This document shows positions 32,676 to 41,699 of a stretch of DNA of 64,000 bases, piece after piece. The first letter of the stretch is position 1. Each line of letters opens with the position of its first letter. Source of the stretch: Vescimonas fastidiosa (GTDB lineage Bacteria; Bacillota; Clostridia; Oscillospirales; Oscillospiraceae). The stretch is taken from NCBI RefSeq assembly GCF_018326305.1, contig NZ_AP023415.1, positions 744,001 through 808,000 on the forward strand. Direction: 5' to 3'. The position numbers and the translations under genes were made by a program. Under the pieces are notes generated by a model. It was not told the DNA's origin. It saw only the letters and a list, made by a program, of their open reading frames with translations, and did not search any database.

Positions 32676-34229
32676 ATGAGTGCATCCAGAGAAAAGAAAA
32701 ACCGCCAGACCTTTGCCGCCAGCGGCGCCGTTGACCCCAAGGCCGTCCGTGCCGCCGAAGAGAAGGCCAAGCAGCGCAAGTCCAATATCCTCTATATTTC
32801 CGTGGCCGTGGCCTTTGTGCTGGTGGCCGCCTTCGTCCTGATTTGGAACTCCGCGGCCCTCCAGCGCAGCAAGACCGCCCTCACCATCGGCGAGACCAAG
32901 TATACCACCGCTCAGGTGCAGTATGCCTACCACGCCGCTTACAACGATGTCCGCTCCTCCAGCTATGTCAGCTATATGGGCCTGGACACCAGCAAGTCCC
33001 TCAGCAGCCAGACCCTGTCCGACACGGCCAAGGCTCTTCTGGGCGTTACCGACCAGGGCTCCCTCACCTGGAGCCAGTATCTGCTGAATAAGGCCAAGTC
33101 CGACCTTCAAGCCACCCAGTCTCTCCAGGCCGCCGCCGATAAGGAAAACTACACCTGGACCGACCATATGCAGGCCGAGTATGACAAGCTTGTAGACACC
33201 GTCAAGTCCTCCGCCAAGAACGCCGGCTATTCCTATAAGAATTATATTAAGGCCATGTACGGCAGCCTGGTCACCCCCGGCGTGTTCGAGGACATGACCA
33301 AGACCTCTATTCTCCTGTCCGACTATCAGAATGATTACAAGGACTCCCTCACCTACACCGACGAGGAGATCAGCCAGTATTACGAGGATCATAAGTCCAC
33401 CTTCGATGTAGCCGCCTATGACTACATCCGCTTCACCGGCTCCGCCACCTCCACCAAGGATGCCAGCGGCAACACCGTTGAGCCCACCGACGAGCAGGCC
33501 CAGGCCGCCAAGGATACCGCTAAGGCCGCTGCCGACGCCGCCCTGGCCCGCTTCCAAAACGGCGAGGACCTGGAGACTATCTCCAAGGACTACGACATCG
33601 CCTCCTTTGTCACCCAGGACGAGGGCTCCAACGGTACCGACACCGTTTCCGCCTGGGTCTTTGACATCACCCGCACCCCCGGCGAAAGTGCTGTCATCGA
33701 CGATGGCACCAACTATTATGTGGTCCACTTTAAGTCCATGAGCCGTCAGGAGTACAACACCATTGATGTCCGGCACATCCTGGCTCGTGTGGACTACTCC
33801 TCTCTGGACAAAAAATCCGACACCTATGAGCAGGATCTGGCCGATCTGAAGGCCCAGAAGAAGGCCGAAGCCGAGAAGATCTATCAGGAGTGGAAGGATG
33901 GCGACGCCACCGAGGAATCCTTCGCCGCCCTGGCCGATAAGTACTCCGCCGACTCTCCCGAGGGCGGCCTGTACACCCAGGTCTATCACAATATGATGGT
34001 CACCGAGTTTAATGACTGGTGCTTCGATGCCGCCCGTCAGCCCGGCGACACCGACATCGTAGAGACCACCTACGGCTACCACATCATGTATTTCGTAGGC
34101 CAGGACCTCCCCTACTGGAAGGTCCGCGTCACCAACACCCTCAAGACCAACGATTTTAACGACTGGTACAAGGGTCTGCAGCAGGATTACACCGTTACCG
34201 AAGGCTCCGGCATGAAGTTTGTCGGCTGA
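32676..34229 (+). CDS. Membrane-anchored peptidylprolyl isomerase (PpiC/SurA type)
   Basis: 517 residues from the ATG at 32676 (MSASREKKNRQTF); upstream in-frame codons cover the promoter and were rejected. A cytoplasmic basic segment and one membrane span (NILYISVAVAFVLVAAFVLIW) are followed by a long extracellular SurA-like helical region. A parvulin domain follows near 370-480 (IDVRHILARVDY ... YSADSPEGGLYTQVYHNMMVTEFNDWCFDA, QPGDTDIVETTYGYHIMYFVG). It should assist folding of exported proteins. Single-gene unit with its own promoter and terminator. Confidence 0.88.
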   Translation: MSASREKKNRQTFAASGAVDPKAVRAAEEKAKQRKSNILYISVAVAFVLVAAFVLIWNSAALQRSKTALTIGETKYTTAQVQYAYHAAYNDVRSSSYVSYMGLDTSKSLSSQTLSDTAKALLGVTDQGSLTWSQYLLNKAKSDLQATQSLQAAADKENYTWTDHMQAEYDKLVDTVKSSAKNAGYSYKNYIKAMYGSLVTPGVFEDMTKTSILLSDYQNDYKDSLTYTDEEISQYYEDHKSTFDVAAYDYIRFTGSATSTKDASGNTVEPTDEQAQAAKDTAKAAADAALARFQNGEDLETISKDYDIASFVTQDEGSNGTDTVSAWVFDITRTPGESAVIDDGTNYYVVHFKSMSRQEYNTIDVRHILARVDYSSLDKKSDTYEQDLADLKAQKKAEAEKIYQEWKDGDATEESFAALADKYSADSPEGGLYTQVYHNMMVTEFNDWCFDAARQPGDTDIVETTYGYHIMYFVGQDLPYWKVRVTNTLKTNDFNDWYKGLQQDYTVTEGSGMKFVG

Positions 34230-34255
34230 GCCGCTCCTCGTTTGCGAACCAACAA

Positions 34256-34290
34256 CAGGTCGGCGAAGTGATTCGCCGGCCTGCTTTTTT
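34256..34290 (+). terminator. Terminator of the foldase gene
   Basis: Stem CAGGTCGGCGAA / TTCGCCGGCCTG with a 4-base loop, then C and six Ts. Confidence 0.88.
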
Positions 34291-34302
34291 GAGGTTTTTA
34301 CT

Positions 34303-35028
34303 ATGAATGATATTTTTCTTCGCACCCGTATGCTCTTAGGCGATGACGCCATGGACCGCCTGGCCAGCAGCCATGTGGCGGTGTTCGGTCTGGGCGGCGT
34401 GGGCAGCTATGCCGTGGAGGCCCTGGCCCGCTCCGGCGTAGGAGAGCTGACCCTGGTAGACCGGGACACCCTCAGCCCCTCCAACATCAACCGCCAGCTC
34501 TACGCCCTCCACTCCACCGTGGGGCAGCCCAAGGCGGAGGTAGCCGCCCGCCGCTGCCTGGACATCAACCCTGCCCTCCGGGTCCATACCCTCTGCGAAA
34601 CCTACGATGCCGACCACCGGGAGGCGTTTTTCACCGCAAAATATGACTTCATCGTCGACGCCATCGACCTGGTCTCCTGTAAGCTGGACCTGATCTCCCA
34701 GGCCCTGGCCCGGGGCATCCCCATCATCAGCGCCCTGGGCACCGGCAATAAGCTGGACCCCTCCCTTCTGTGCGTATCCGACATTTCCAAGACCTCCGGC
34801 TGCCCCCTGGCCCGGGTCATGCGCCGGGAGCTGAAGGATCGGGGCATCCGCCACCTGCCTGTGGTGTTCAGCCCCGAGCAGCCCGCCGAGACCCGCCAGC
34901 TGGACACCCCCGACCCCGGCCGCCGCAGTGTCCCGGCCAGCGTCTCCTGGGTCCCCTCCTGCGCGGGGCTTATGCTGGGCGGCTATGTAGTCCGGCAGCT
35001 TTGCGCGGAAAAGGAGGCTGAAGTATGA
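34303..35028 (+). CDS. tcdA: tRNA threonylcarbamoyladenosine dehydratase (ThiF/E1-like)
   Basis: 241 residues from the ATG at 34303 (MNDIFLRTRMLLGDDAMDRL), the length of TcdA. The ATP-binding loop VFGLGGVGSYAVEAL, the DRDTLSPSNINRQLYA motif and DAIDLVSCKLDLI are those of the E1-like superfamily and this family. It cyclises t6A37 in ANN-reading tRNAs to ct6A. An ATG overlap (ATGA) couples it to the DUF554 gene. The terminator of the preceding gene lies just upstream, so it probably starts with a weak promoter that I cannot place. Confidence 0.92.
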   Translation: MNDIFLRTRMLLGDDAMDRLASSHVAVFGLGGVGSYAVEALARSGVGELTLVDRDTLSPSNINRQLYALHSTVGQPKAEVAARRCLDINPALRVHTLCETYDADHREAFFTAKYDFIVDAIDLVSCKLDLISQALARGIPIISALGTGNKLDPSLLCVSDISKTSGCPLARVMRRELKDRGIRHLPVVFSPEQPAETRQLDTPDPGRRSVPASVSWVPSCAGLMLGGYVVRQLCAEKEAEV

Positions 35029-35702
35029 TCCTCTTAGGTGCCATTGTCAATAGTGCCGCCATCCTGGTCTGCGGCGCGGTGGGTCTGTTCGCCGGAAAGC
35101 TCCTCTCTCCCCGCATTCAAAAGGCCGTCACCAGTGCCCTGGCTCTGCTGGTCATGAGCGTAGCCATCCCCGGCATCGACGACTCTCAGAAGCCCCTGGT
35201 CCCTATTTTCTCCATGGTCCTGGGCGTGCTTATAGGCGAGCTGCTGGACCTGGATAAGGCCGTGAATCGCTTTGGAGACTGGCTCCAGCGCAAAACCGGT
35301 AGCCGGGGCCGCATTACCGAGGGCTTCGTCACCGGCACCATGGTCTTTGTCATCGGGGCCATGTCCATCATGGGCTCTCTCAGCAGCGGCCTCAGCGGCG
35401 ACCATACCATTCTCTATTCCAAGTCGGTCCTGGACGGCGTGTCCGCTCTGATTTTTGCCTCCACCATGGGTGTAGGCGTCCTCCTTTCGTCGGTGCCGCT
35501 GTTTCTTTGGCAGGGTGGCATCGCCCTCCTGGCCGCCCTCCTCTCCCCCTACCTGGCCGCAGATGTGGTAGCGGAGATCAACGCCGTAGGCTCCCTGCTC
35601 ATTATGGCCATCAGCCTGAATATGCTGGGCGTCACCAAAATTCGCGTGCTGAATCTGGTCCCGGCCATGCTCCTGCCTATTCTCCTGTGTCGTTTTCTCT
35701 AA
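35025..35702 (+). CDS. DUF554 family membrane protein
   Basis: 225 residues with about six or seven hydrophobic helices. The family blocks are IVNSAAILVCGAVGLFAGKLL, GDWLQRKTG and FVTGTMVFVIGAMSIMGSLSSGLSGDHTILYSKSVLDGVSALIFASTMG. The function is unknown (proposed transporter). It overlaps the tcdA stop by four bases, so it is translated with it. It is followed by a strong terminator. Confidence 0.9.
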   Translation: MILLGAIVNSAAILVCGAVGLFAGKLLSPRIQKAVTSALALLVMSVAIPGIDDSQKPLVPIFSMVLGVLIGELLDLDKAVNRFGDWLQRKTGSRGRITEGFVTGTMVFVIGAMSIMGSLSSGLSGDHTILYSKSVLDGVSALIFASTMGVGVLLSSVPLFLWQGGIALLAALLSPYLAADVVAEINAVGSLLIMAISLNMLGVTKIRVLNLVPAMLLPILLCRFL

Positions 35703-35711
35703 AAAATTTTT

Positions 35712-35744
35712 GAGGACAGCCCCAACGGACTGTCCTCCTTTTTT
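35712..35744 (+). terminator. Terminator of tcdA-DUF554
   Basis: Perfect 8-bp stem GAGGACAG / CTGTCCTC followed by C and six Ts. Confidence 0.85.
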
Positions 35745-36486
35745 ATCTTCTTTTTTCGCCGTATAAATAATAAAGTATCACGCCCAAGCCGCAGCCGCCC
35801 ACCATGTTTCCCAGGGTCACAGGCACCAGGTTTCGGAGGAAGCCGCCCCAATCCACCTGGCTCCCGCCGGAGAGGAAAATCCCCGCCGGGATATAGTACA
35901 TATTGGCAATGCAATGCTCAAACCCGCACAAAACGAACAGGAAAATAGGCCCGTACAGGGAAACCACCTTCCCCCCGGCGGATTTGGCGCAAAAGGCCAT
36001 CCACACCGCCAGGCATACCAGGAAGTTGCAGAGGACCCCCCGCAGAAAGGCTGTCCCGAAAGAAAGGCTCGCCTTCCCCGCCGCCGTGGCAATCGCCGCC
36101 TCTGCAATGCCGTCCAATACGCCGCACCCGGTCACCAAAAGCGCCACCGCAACCGCCCCGACCAGGTTTGCTAAATACACAGCGATCCAGCACCGAGCCG
36201 CGTCCAAAGCCCTGCATTTTCTCCCCAGCACAGGCAGGAGGAACAGGCAGTTTCCCGTAAATAATTCGCTGCCCCCCAGGATGACCATAGCCAGCCCCAT
36301 AGGGAAAACCGCCGCCGTGGCCAGCTTGCCGCCCACCGTCCCGGCGATGGACGCCGCCACCCCCGCAAAGGCAATGAACGCCCCGGCCAAAACGCCCAAA
36401 ACCAGCATTTTCCCCAGGCTCTGTCCCACTCTTTTTTCCACTCCCGCGCAGTATTCCGCCGCTGCCTCGGCAAATGTTCGCAGCAT
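35743..36486 (-). CDS. Formate/nitrite transporter family channel
   Basis: 247 residues with six membrane helices. The FNT pattern is visible in the broken helix GGSELFTGNCLFLLP, in GVLCNFLVCLAVWMAFCAKSAGGK and in GFEHCIANMYYIPAGIF, which holds the conserved pore His. It conducts formate or a similar small anion across the membrane. It is convergent with DUF554 and divergent from proC. Formate or nitrite (or other monocarboxylate) specificity cannot be settled from the sequence. Confidence 0.92.
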   Translation of the reverse strand: MLRTFAEAAAEYCAGVEKRVGQSLGKMLVLGVLAGAFIAFAGVAASIAGTVGGKLATAAVFPMGLAMVILGGSELFTGNCLFLLPVLGRKCRALDAARCWIAVYLANLVGAVAVALLVTGCGVLDGIAEAAIATAAGKASLSFGTAFLRGVLCNFLVCLAVWMAFCAKSAGGKVVSLYGPIFLFVLCGFEHCIANMYYIPAGIFLSGGSQVDWGGFLRNLVPVTLGNMVGGCGLGVILYYLYGEKRR

Positions 36487-36541
36487 TTTTTCTCCCCCGT
36501 TTTCCGTGTTTTTTTCTTATTATAACAGAAGTCATACTCGG

Positions 36542-36570
36542 TTGCAATTCTCCCTTTTTCATGGTAGAAT
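36542..36570 (+). promoter_or_regulatory. Promoter of proC
   Basis: TTGCAA (36542-36547), 17-base spacer, TAGAAT (36565-36570), 31 bases before the ATG, with GAAGGAGGACTGTCCT as the ribosome site. Confidence 0.7.
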
Positions 36571-36601
36571 TTCCACTATAAAATAGAAGGAGGACTGTCC
36601 T

Positions 36602-37408
36602 ATGAAATATGGATTTATCGGCACCGGCAACATGGGCGGCGCCCTGGCCACCGCCTGCGCCAAGGCTGTGGAGCCGGAGAGCATTCTGCTGTCCAACCGT
36701 AGCCCGGAAAAGGCCCGGGCCCTGGCGGAGAAACTGGGCGCGTCCTGCGCGGATAATGAGACCATCGCCCGGGACTGCGATGTGATCTTCCTGGGTGTGA
36801 AGCCCCAGACCATGTCCCGGATGCTTCAGCCTCTGCAGCCCATCCTGGCCGGGCGCCGGACGCCCTTCGTGCTGGTGTCCATGGCCGCAGGCGTGACCAT
36901 AGAGGCTCTGCAGGCCATGGCCGGCGGATGCTATCCCGTCCTGCGTGTCATGCCCAACACCGCCTGCGCCGTGGGGGCGGGCATGACCACCTACACCTGC
37001 TCGCCGGAGGTGACAGACAGCCAGCGCCAGACCGTGCTGGACTCCCTCTCCGCCTCGGGGCTTTTGGAGGAGATCGAGGAGAATTTGATGGGCGCCGGCA
37101 GCGCCGTAGCCGGTTGCGGCGGCGCCTATGCCTGCCTGTTTATGGAGGGTCTGGCAGACGGCGGCGTGCTGTGCGGTCTGCCCCGGAAAAAGGCGCAGCG
37201 CATGGCCGCGCAGATGCTTTTGGGCATCGCCACCCAGGCTCTTTCCACCAATGAGCACACCGGCGCTCTGAAGGATGCCGTATGCTCCCCCGGCGGGTCC
37301 ACCATCGCCGGCGTCCGCAAGCTGGAGTCCCTCTCCTTCCGCTCCGCCGCCATGGAGGCCGTCATCGCCGCTTGGGAGCGGGATAAGGAAATGCAGCGTC
37401 AAAAGTGA
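36602..37408 (+). CDS. proC: Pyrroline-5-carboxylate reductase
   Basis: 268 residues, MKYGFIGTGNMGGALA, with the Rossmann GTGNMG loop. The C-terminal block GSGPAY-like sequence reads GAGSAVAGCGGAYACLFMEGLADGGV, and DAVCSPGGSTIAGVRKLE is the family signature. It reduces 1-pyrroline-5-carboxylate to proline with NAD(P)H, the last step of proline synthesis. The Pro-rich active loop is slightly atypical (SAVAGCGGAYA), but the family is certain. Monocistronic. Confidence 0.93.
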   Translation: MKYGFIGTGNMGGALATACAKAVEPESILLSNRSPEKARALAEKLGASCADNETIARDCDVIFLGVKPQTMSRMLQPLQPILAGRRTPFVLVSMAAGVTIEALQAMAGGCYPVLRVMPNTACAVGAGMTTYTCSPEVTDSQRQTVLDSLSASGLLEEIEENLMGAGSAVAGCGGAYACLFMEGLADGGVLCGLPRKKAQRMAAQMLLGIATQALSTNEHTGALKDAVCSPGGSTIAGVRKLESLSFRSAAMEAVIAAWERDKEMQRQK

Positions 37409-37488
37409 TCCCCCGTCGGATCTTTACTTGCAAAAACCGCACCAACCTCTTAAAAAAATTTCACTGCAAATCCGTGACCGCTAAAACC

Positions 37489-37523
37489 ACTCGCCCACTC
37501 CGCTTCATGCGGGGTGGGCGAGT
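37489..37523 (-). terminator. Terminator of the DUF2974 gene
   Basis: Stem ACTCGCCCAC / GTGGGCGAGT with a paired inner CCGC / GCGG. On the minus strand it is followed by GGTTTTAG. Confidence 0.7.
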
Positions 37524-37538
37524 TCGACACATTGGGCC

Positions 37539-38702
37539 TTATATATCCGATTTTTTTCGTCCTATATTTTTCAGGAATCCCTTGGCCTGCTTCAGTCCGT
37601 CCTGGGCAGAGGAGGCCATCTCCTCCCCAATATCCACGGCCAGGCGCTTGAACACCTCCGTTAAAATCCGTCGTGTCTTTTCGTCTGACACGGCAAATTC
37701 CTTCACCAGGGCCACCGCTCCGCTCAGGCCCATTTCCTGCACATCGTCCAGTGTCTTGGCTTTGCCGCCCATGCTGAGAATGTTGAAAAAGGCATCGGTG
37801 AACTCCTTCCGCTCCCGGGGCGTCATAGACCCGACCCAGTCCCGCAGCACATCGTCCGAGCGCCGGCCCAGGGCCGACCGCTCCTCCAGATGGATGAATC
37901 GATTCCGCTCCGTACACCACGACAGTGCCTCGTGCTGCATGATGGACTTGGCTGTGCTGGCGATGACCGTGTAATCCTCGCAGTGCTCCAGCAGCACGCC
38001 CACGATGGAGGACTCCGGGATGAAGGTGTGCATTTTCTCCCGGAGCAGCGCGTACTCCGGCAGCTCCGTCATGCTCCGGTTGAACCCCGGCCCGTCGTTG
38101 TTGTATACATCCATCAGCCGGTCATACACCTTGCGCGGCAGGTGCAGTCCCGCCCAGGCCGCCAGGTTTCCGCCCTTGGAGTGTCCGCCGATGCGCAGCT
38201 TGTGCCAGCGGCAGATCCGGGCGATCTCCGCCGTGTATTCCGCTGCCCGGACCTGGGCCGGCACCGCCTCCAGGTAGCTCATGTTAAAGTCCTCTTTCCA
38301 GCCCACCAGGGAGGTATCCGTGCCCCGGAACGCCACAAAAACCGACTTATCCGGCAGCAAAAAGGACACCGCCGCAAACTGCGTCTGCGCGTCGCTGCGG
38401 TCCTCAAAGGCAAACATTCTCGTCCCGGCAAACCGCTCACACACCGCCGCCTGCTGGGCCACGGGAATATAGCTGAGCTGGGAGAGTCCCAGCTGGTCAT
38501 CCGCCTCCGTAAGCCGGGCGCAAATGTCCTCCAGGGCCGCCGCTTCCTTGGGATTGCGGGTCAGCAGCTCCGGAAACCGGCTAAAATCCAGATAGGAAAT
38601 GATGCACAGCACCAGATTATCCACCTCGTTAAAGGGATCCACGGAAAAGGGGATGTCCCCCCGCCAGGTCAAATAATCCGTTACAGTGGTGGTATATTTC
38701 AT
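37539..38702 (-). CDS. DUF2974 family alpha/beta-hydrolase-like protein
   Basis: 387 residues from the ATG at 38702 (MKYTTTVTDYLTWRGDI), preceded by CGGAGGAGGATACC. The lipase-like core shows FVAFRGTDTSLVGWKEDFNM and the nucleophile elbow IGGHSKGGNLAAW with Ser in GHSKG. NNDGPGF and a later His-bearing region complete a plausible triad. The family (Mbeg1-like) is widespread in Bacillota with no fixed substrate; an esterase or lipase role is likely. The C terminus is helical. Intracellular: no signal peptide. Confidence 0.85.
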   Translation of the reverse strand: MKYTTTVTDYLTWRGDIPFSVDPFNEVDNLVLCIISYLDFSRFPELLTRNPKEAAALEDICARLTEADDQLGLSQLSYIPVAQQAAVCERFAGTRMFAFEDRSDAQTQFAAVSFLLPDKSVFVAFRGTDTSLVGWKEDFNMSYLEAVPAQVRAAEYTAEIARICRWHKLRIGGHSKGGNLAAWAGLHLPRKVYDRLMDVYNNDGPGFNRSMTELPEYALLREKMHTFIPESSIVGVLLEHCEDYTVIASTAKSIMQHEALSWCTERNRFIHLEERSALGRRSDDVLRDWVGSMTPRERKEFTDAFFNILSMGGKAKTLDDVQEMGLSGAVALVKEFAVSDEKTRRILTEVFKRLAVDIGEEMASSAQDGLKQAKGFLKNIGRKKSDI

Positions 38703-38740
38703 GGTATCCTCCTCCGGGAACAAAAGATTTCTTGCATCTC

Positions 38741-38823
38741 GTGTCCGCCCCCCCGCGCAGGGATATGCGCGCAGCAGGCTGCAAGCCCTTTGGCATAAAA
38801 TTCCAAAGGAATTTTATGCCGGG
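38741..38823 (+). repeat. MITE-like dispersed element, copy E (3' half only)
   Basis: From GTGTCCG through TATGCGCGCAGCAGGCTGCAAGCC to the terminal hairpin GGCATAAAATTCC-aaa-GGAATTTTATGCC. The segment matches the last half of copies A and B, with a different but fully paired terminal stem. Confidence 0.65.
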
Positions 38824-38833
38824 TCAGAAAAAA

Positions 38834-38857
38834 GGAGAGGCGCGGCAGCGTCTCCCC
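38834..38857 (-). terminator. Terminator of the CD1247-type gene
   Basis: On the minus strand GGGGAGACGC-TGCC-GCGCCTCTCC followed by six Ts. Confidence 0.75.
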
Positions 38858-38872
38858 TTTTCATGCAGTCGG

Positions 38873-39289
38873 TCAGTCCTCGTCGTTGTAGTCGTCCTCG
38901 GCCTGGGCCAGATCGCTGAGGTCAAACTCCAGCTTCTCGCCGCAGTTGGGGCAGCGAATCTCGCCGCTGTCCAGGGTGTCCTCGTCAAAGACGATCTCCT
39001 CCTGGCAGACAGGGCAGGTGGTCTCGAAGTACTCGGCGTCGTCGTCCAGCTCCTCGTCGTCCTCGTCCATCTCGTAGAGGGCCTCCTCCACCTCGGACAG
39101 GTCATCGCTGACGGCATCCAGGCCGTCCTCCAGGTCCACCAGGTTGTCGTCGATGTCCTCAAAGCGGATGCTCATTTCGTCCAGCACATCAATGATGGCG
39201 GCAATGAGCTTGCCCTCCTTGGTCTCGGTGTCCAGAGCCAGGCCCTCGGCCAAACCCTTGAGATATGCGACCTTCTGGGAAATTTCCAT
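38873..39289 (-). CDS. CD1247-type acidic zinc-ribbon protein
   Basis: 138 residues. A helical N terminus (EISQKVAYLKGLAEGLALD) and a strongly acidic coiled region lead to a zinc ribbon with CPVC and CPNC, then an acidic tail. It matches the CD1247 N-terminal domain family of Clostridia; the function is unknown. It follows efp by 35 bases on the same strand, with GAAAGGAGCGCAAC before the ATG, and is probably cotranscribed. Confidence 0.82.
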   Translation of the reverse strand: MEISQKVAYLKGLAEGLALDTETKEGKLIAAIIDVLDEMSIRFEDIDDNLVDLEDGLDAVSDDLSEVEEALYEMDEDDEELDDDAEYFETTCPVCQEEIVFDEDTLDSGEIRCPNCGEKLEFDLSDLAQAEDDYNDED

Positions 39290-39324
39290 GTTGCGCTCCT
39301 TTCTGAACCGCTAAAAGCTCCTGC

Positions 39325-39891
39325 TTACTTTGCCCGGGACAGGTATTCACCGGTGCGGGTGTCAATGGTGATCTTGTCGCCGATGTTGATGAACAGAGGC
39401 ACCTTCACCTCCGCGCCGGTCTCCACGGTGGCGGGCTTGAGGGTGTTGGTAGCCGTGTTGCCGGCCAGGCCCGGCTCGGTCTCGGTGACCTCCAGGTCCA
39501 TGAAGTTGGGGCACTCCAGGCCGAACACATTGCCCTTGTAGCTGAGGACCTTGCACACAGTGTTCTCCGTGATGAAGCGGAAAGCGTCGCCCAGCAGGTC
39601 CTTGCCCAGGGGGATCATGTCATAGGTCTCCTGATCCATGAAGTAGTACAGGTCGCCGTCGTTGTAGCTGTAGGCCATATCCTTGCGCTCCACGAAGGCT
39701 TCCTCGAACTTGGCAGTGGGGTTAAAGGAAGTTTCGGTGACGGCGCCGGTGACAATGTTCTTCATCTTGGTGCGCACGAAAGCAGCGCCCTTGCCGGGCT
39801 TCACATGCTGGAATTCCACCACCTGCATGATTTTGCCGTCCATCTCGAAAGTCTTACCGTTTCTGAAATCGCCTGCGGTAATAGTTGCCAT
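39325..39891 (-). CDS. efp: Elongation factor P
   Basis: 188 residues, [21 protein letters not shown], with [19 protein letters not shown] containing the loop Lys (about 32-34) and the family C-terminal [17 protein letters not shown]. It relieves ribosome stalling at polyproline. It lies between pepQ and the CD1247-type gene, an arrangement often seen in Bacillota where efp follows pepQ. A perfect GAGGAAAATTTCCTC palindrome lies just upstream at about 39909-39925. Confidence 0.96.
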   Translation of the reverse strand: MATITAGDFRNGKTFEMDGKIMQVVEFQHVKPGKGAAFVRTKMKNIVTGAVTETSFNPTAKFEEAFVERKDMAYSYNDGDLYYFMDQETYDMIPLGKDLLGDAFRFITENTVCKVLSYKGNVFGLECPNFMDLEVTETEPGLAGNTATNTLKPATVETGAEVKVPLFINIGDKITIDTRTGEYLSRAK

Positions 39892-40042
39892 AGTTTTTTC
39901 CTCCTATGTATGAGGAAATTTTCCTCTCATTTCCTCGAAATTATATTATGCGCCAAATAGGCCGTATATATTCTATATGAAAATCTCGGTTTTGGCAAGT
40001 GCTTTGTTGCATTTTTTCCGTTCTTTTCCCGAAAAAGGATGC

Positions 40043-41116
40043 TCACAGGCACAAAAGGGCCTTGTCCGCCTTGGTAATGTCCCGGCAGCCCCCCTCCTCC
40101 AGCACGATCACATCCTCAATGCGCACGCCGAAGCGCCCGGGCAGATAGATGCCCGGCTCGGCGGAGACCACCGCCCCGGCGGGCATAGGCTCGTGATTGC
40201 CGGGGCTGGCGTTGGGGCCCTCGTGGATCTCCACTCCCACGCTGTGCCCGAAGCTGTGGCCGAAGTAGTCGCCGTACCCGGCCCGGCGGATGACCTCCCG
40301 GGCCGCTCCGTCAATTTCCGCTCCGGTGACCCCGGCCCGGGCAGCAGCGATGCCCGCCAGCTGCGCCTTCAGCACCGTTTCGTACACCCGCTCCATCTCC
40401 TCCGTGGGCCTCCCCACGCATACGGTGCGGGTCATGTCGGAGCAGTAGCCCCCGTACACGCAGCCAAAGTCCATGGTCACAAACTCCCCGGACTGAATGG
40501 GCCGGTCGGTGGGTACCGCATGGGGCATGGACCCGTTGGGCCCACTGGCCACAATGGGGTCAAAGGACATCTTTTCCGCCCCGAAGCAGAGCATATGGTA
40601 CTGAAGCCGGGCAGCGATTTCCTTTTCCGTCACCCCGGGCCGAATCTCCGTGAGGATCTGCTCCAGAGCCTTTTCCGCTATGCGCTGGGCCTGCTCCATC
40701 CGCTCCAGCTCCTCCGGGTCTTTCCGGGCCCGCAGAGCGTGCAGCAGGGCCGAGGCCGGCACCAGCTCCGCCTGCAGATTTTTCCGGTAGCGCTCATGGT
40801 CCGCCACGGTCATGGTCTCGTCCTCAAAGCCGATGCGCTTGGCTCCGGAAAGCTCCAGTGCCTCGTTGAGCCAGGCTATGTAGCCCTTGTCGCTTTCCGT
40901 CATGCCGATGGCCGCGTCCGAAACCTGCCGCTCCGCCGCCTCAATGTAGCGGCTGTCGGTAAAGTAAAAGTTACCCTTTGTGGTCACCAGGGCCACGCCG
41001 TCGCTGCCCATAGAGGCAAAGCCGCTGGCGTAAAATCGGTTATGCTCCCCCGTGAGCAAAACGCCGTCCAGCCCTGCCCCGGGCAGAGCCTCTGCGATTT
41101 TTTTGAAATGATTCAT
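40043..41116 (-). CDS. pepQ: Xaa-Pro peptidase (M24 family)
   Basis: 357 residues, two-domain M24B. Metal ligands are visible in VTMDFGCVYGGYCSDMTRTV (two Asp), FGHSFGHSVGVEIHE (His) and AEPGIYLPGRFGVRIEDVIV (two Glu). It cleaves amino acids next to proline in peptides, in the cytoplasm. It precedes efp on the same strand and follows yqeG by four bases, so yqeG-pepQ-efp is probably one unit. Aminopeptidase P and prolidase cannot be told apart here. Confidence 0.92.
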   Translation of the reverse strand: MNHFKKIAEALPGAGLDGVLLTGEHNRFYASGFASMGSDGVALVTTKGNFYFTDSRYIEAAERQVSDAAIGMTESDKGYIAWLNEALELSGAKRIGFEDETMTVADHERYRKNLQAELVPASALLHALRARKDPEELERMEQAQRIAEKALEQILTEIRPGVTEKEIAARLQYHMLCFGAEKMSFDPIVASGPNGSMPHAVPTDRPIQSGEFVTMDFGCVYGGYCSDMTRTVCVGRPTEEMERVYETVLKAQLAGIAAARAGVTGAEIDGAAREVIRRAGYGDYFGHSFGHSVGVEIHEGPNASPGNHEPMPAGAVVSAEPGIYLPGRFGVRIEDVIVLEEGGCRDITKADKALLCL

Positions 41117-41120
41117 GCCC

Positions 41121-41621
41121 TTACTTCCTTTCTTTACACCGGGCCTTAAAGGGCTTCTGCAAGCCGTGGAGTATATGGTTCCACATCCCTTTCGGCCCGC
41201 CCATAGGCTCCACCATCACCGCCAGCACGCCGCTGCGGTTGGCCCCTAATACATCGGTGAGGAGCTTATCGCCCAGCATGGCGGTCTGCTGCGGCGTGAC
41301 CCCGGCCTTTTCCATGGCCGCCCGAAATCCCTTGGATGAGGGCTTCCCGGCGTGTCCCACATAGTCAATGCCCAGATCCCGGCAAAACCGCTCCACCCGC
41401 ACGGGGCTGCGGTTATTGGAGAGGATCATCACCCGGATACCCGCCTCTCCCATGGCCGCCAGCCACCGGTGCAGGGCCTCGTCCGGTCCCGGCACATATT
41501 TGGGCGCCAGGGTATAGTCCAGGTCGCACAGCAGCAGACGGATACCCCGCTCCCGGAGCATCTCCGGCGTCAGGCTTCCGTACCCGGGCAGCAGCATTTG
41601 CGGGATCAGGGAAAAGGACAT
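41121..41621 (-). CDS. yqeG: YqeG family HAD-IIIA phosphatase
   Basis: 166 residues from the ATG at 41621 (MSFSLIPQMLLPGYGSLTPEM), preceded by GAGAGGAGCCG. HAD motifs: LLLCDLDYTLAP (motif I, with the nucleophile Asp), VMILSNN (motif II) and MLGDKLLTDVLGANRSG (motif IV), while Lys in HAGKPSSKGF is motif III. Its sequence is like phosphatidylglycerophosphate phosphatase relatives. It lies just before pepQ (4-base gap). Confidence 0.9.
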   Translation of the reverse strand: MSFSLIPQMLLPGYGSLTPEMLRERGIRLLLCDLDYTLAPKYVPGPDEALHRWLAAMGEAGIRVMILSNNRSPVRVERFCRDLGIDYVGHAGKPSSKGFRAAMEKAGVTPQQTAMLGDKLLTDVLGANRSGVLAVMVEPMGGPKGMWNHILHGLQKPFKARCKERK

Positions 41622-41699
41622 ATCCCATCGGCTCCTCTCATACAATAAATTAAAGTTGATTTTACCATTTTTCAAGCGGTAATGCAAGGGGGCACCACA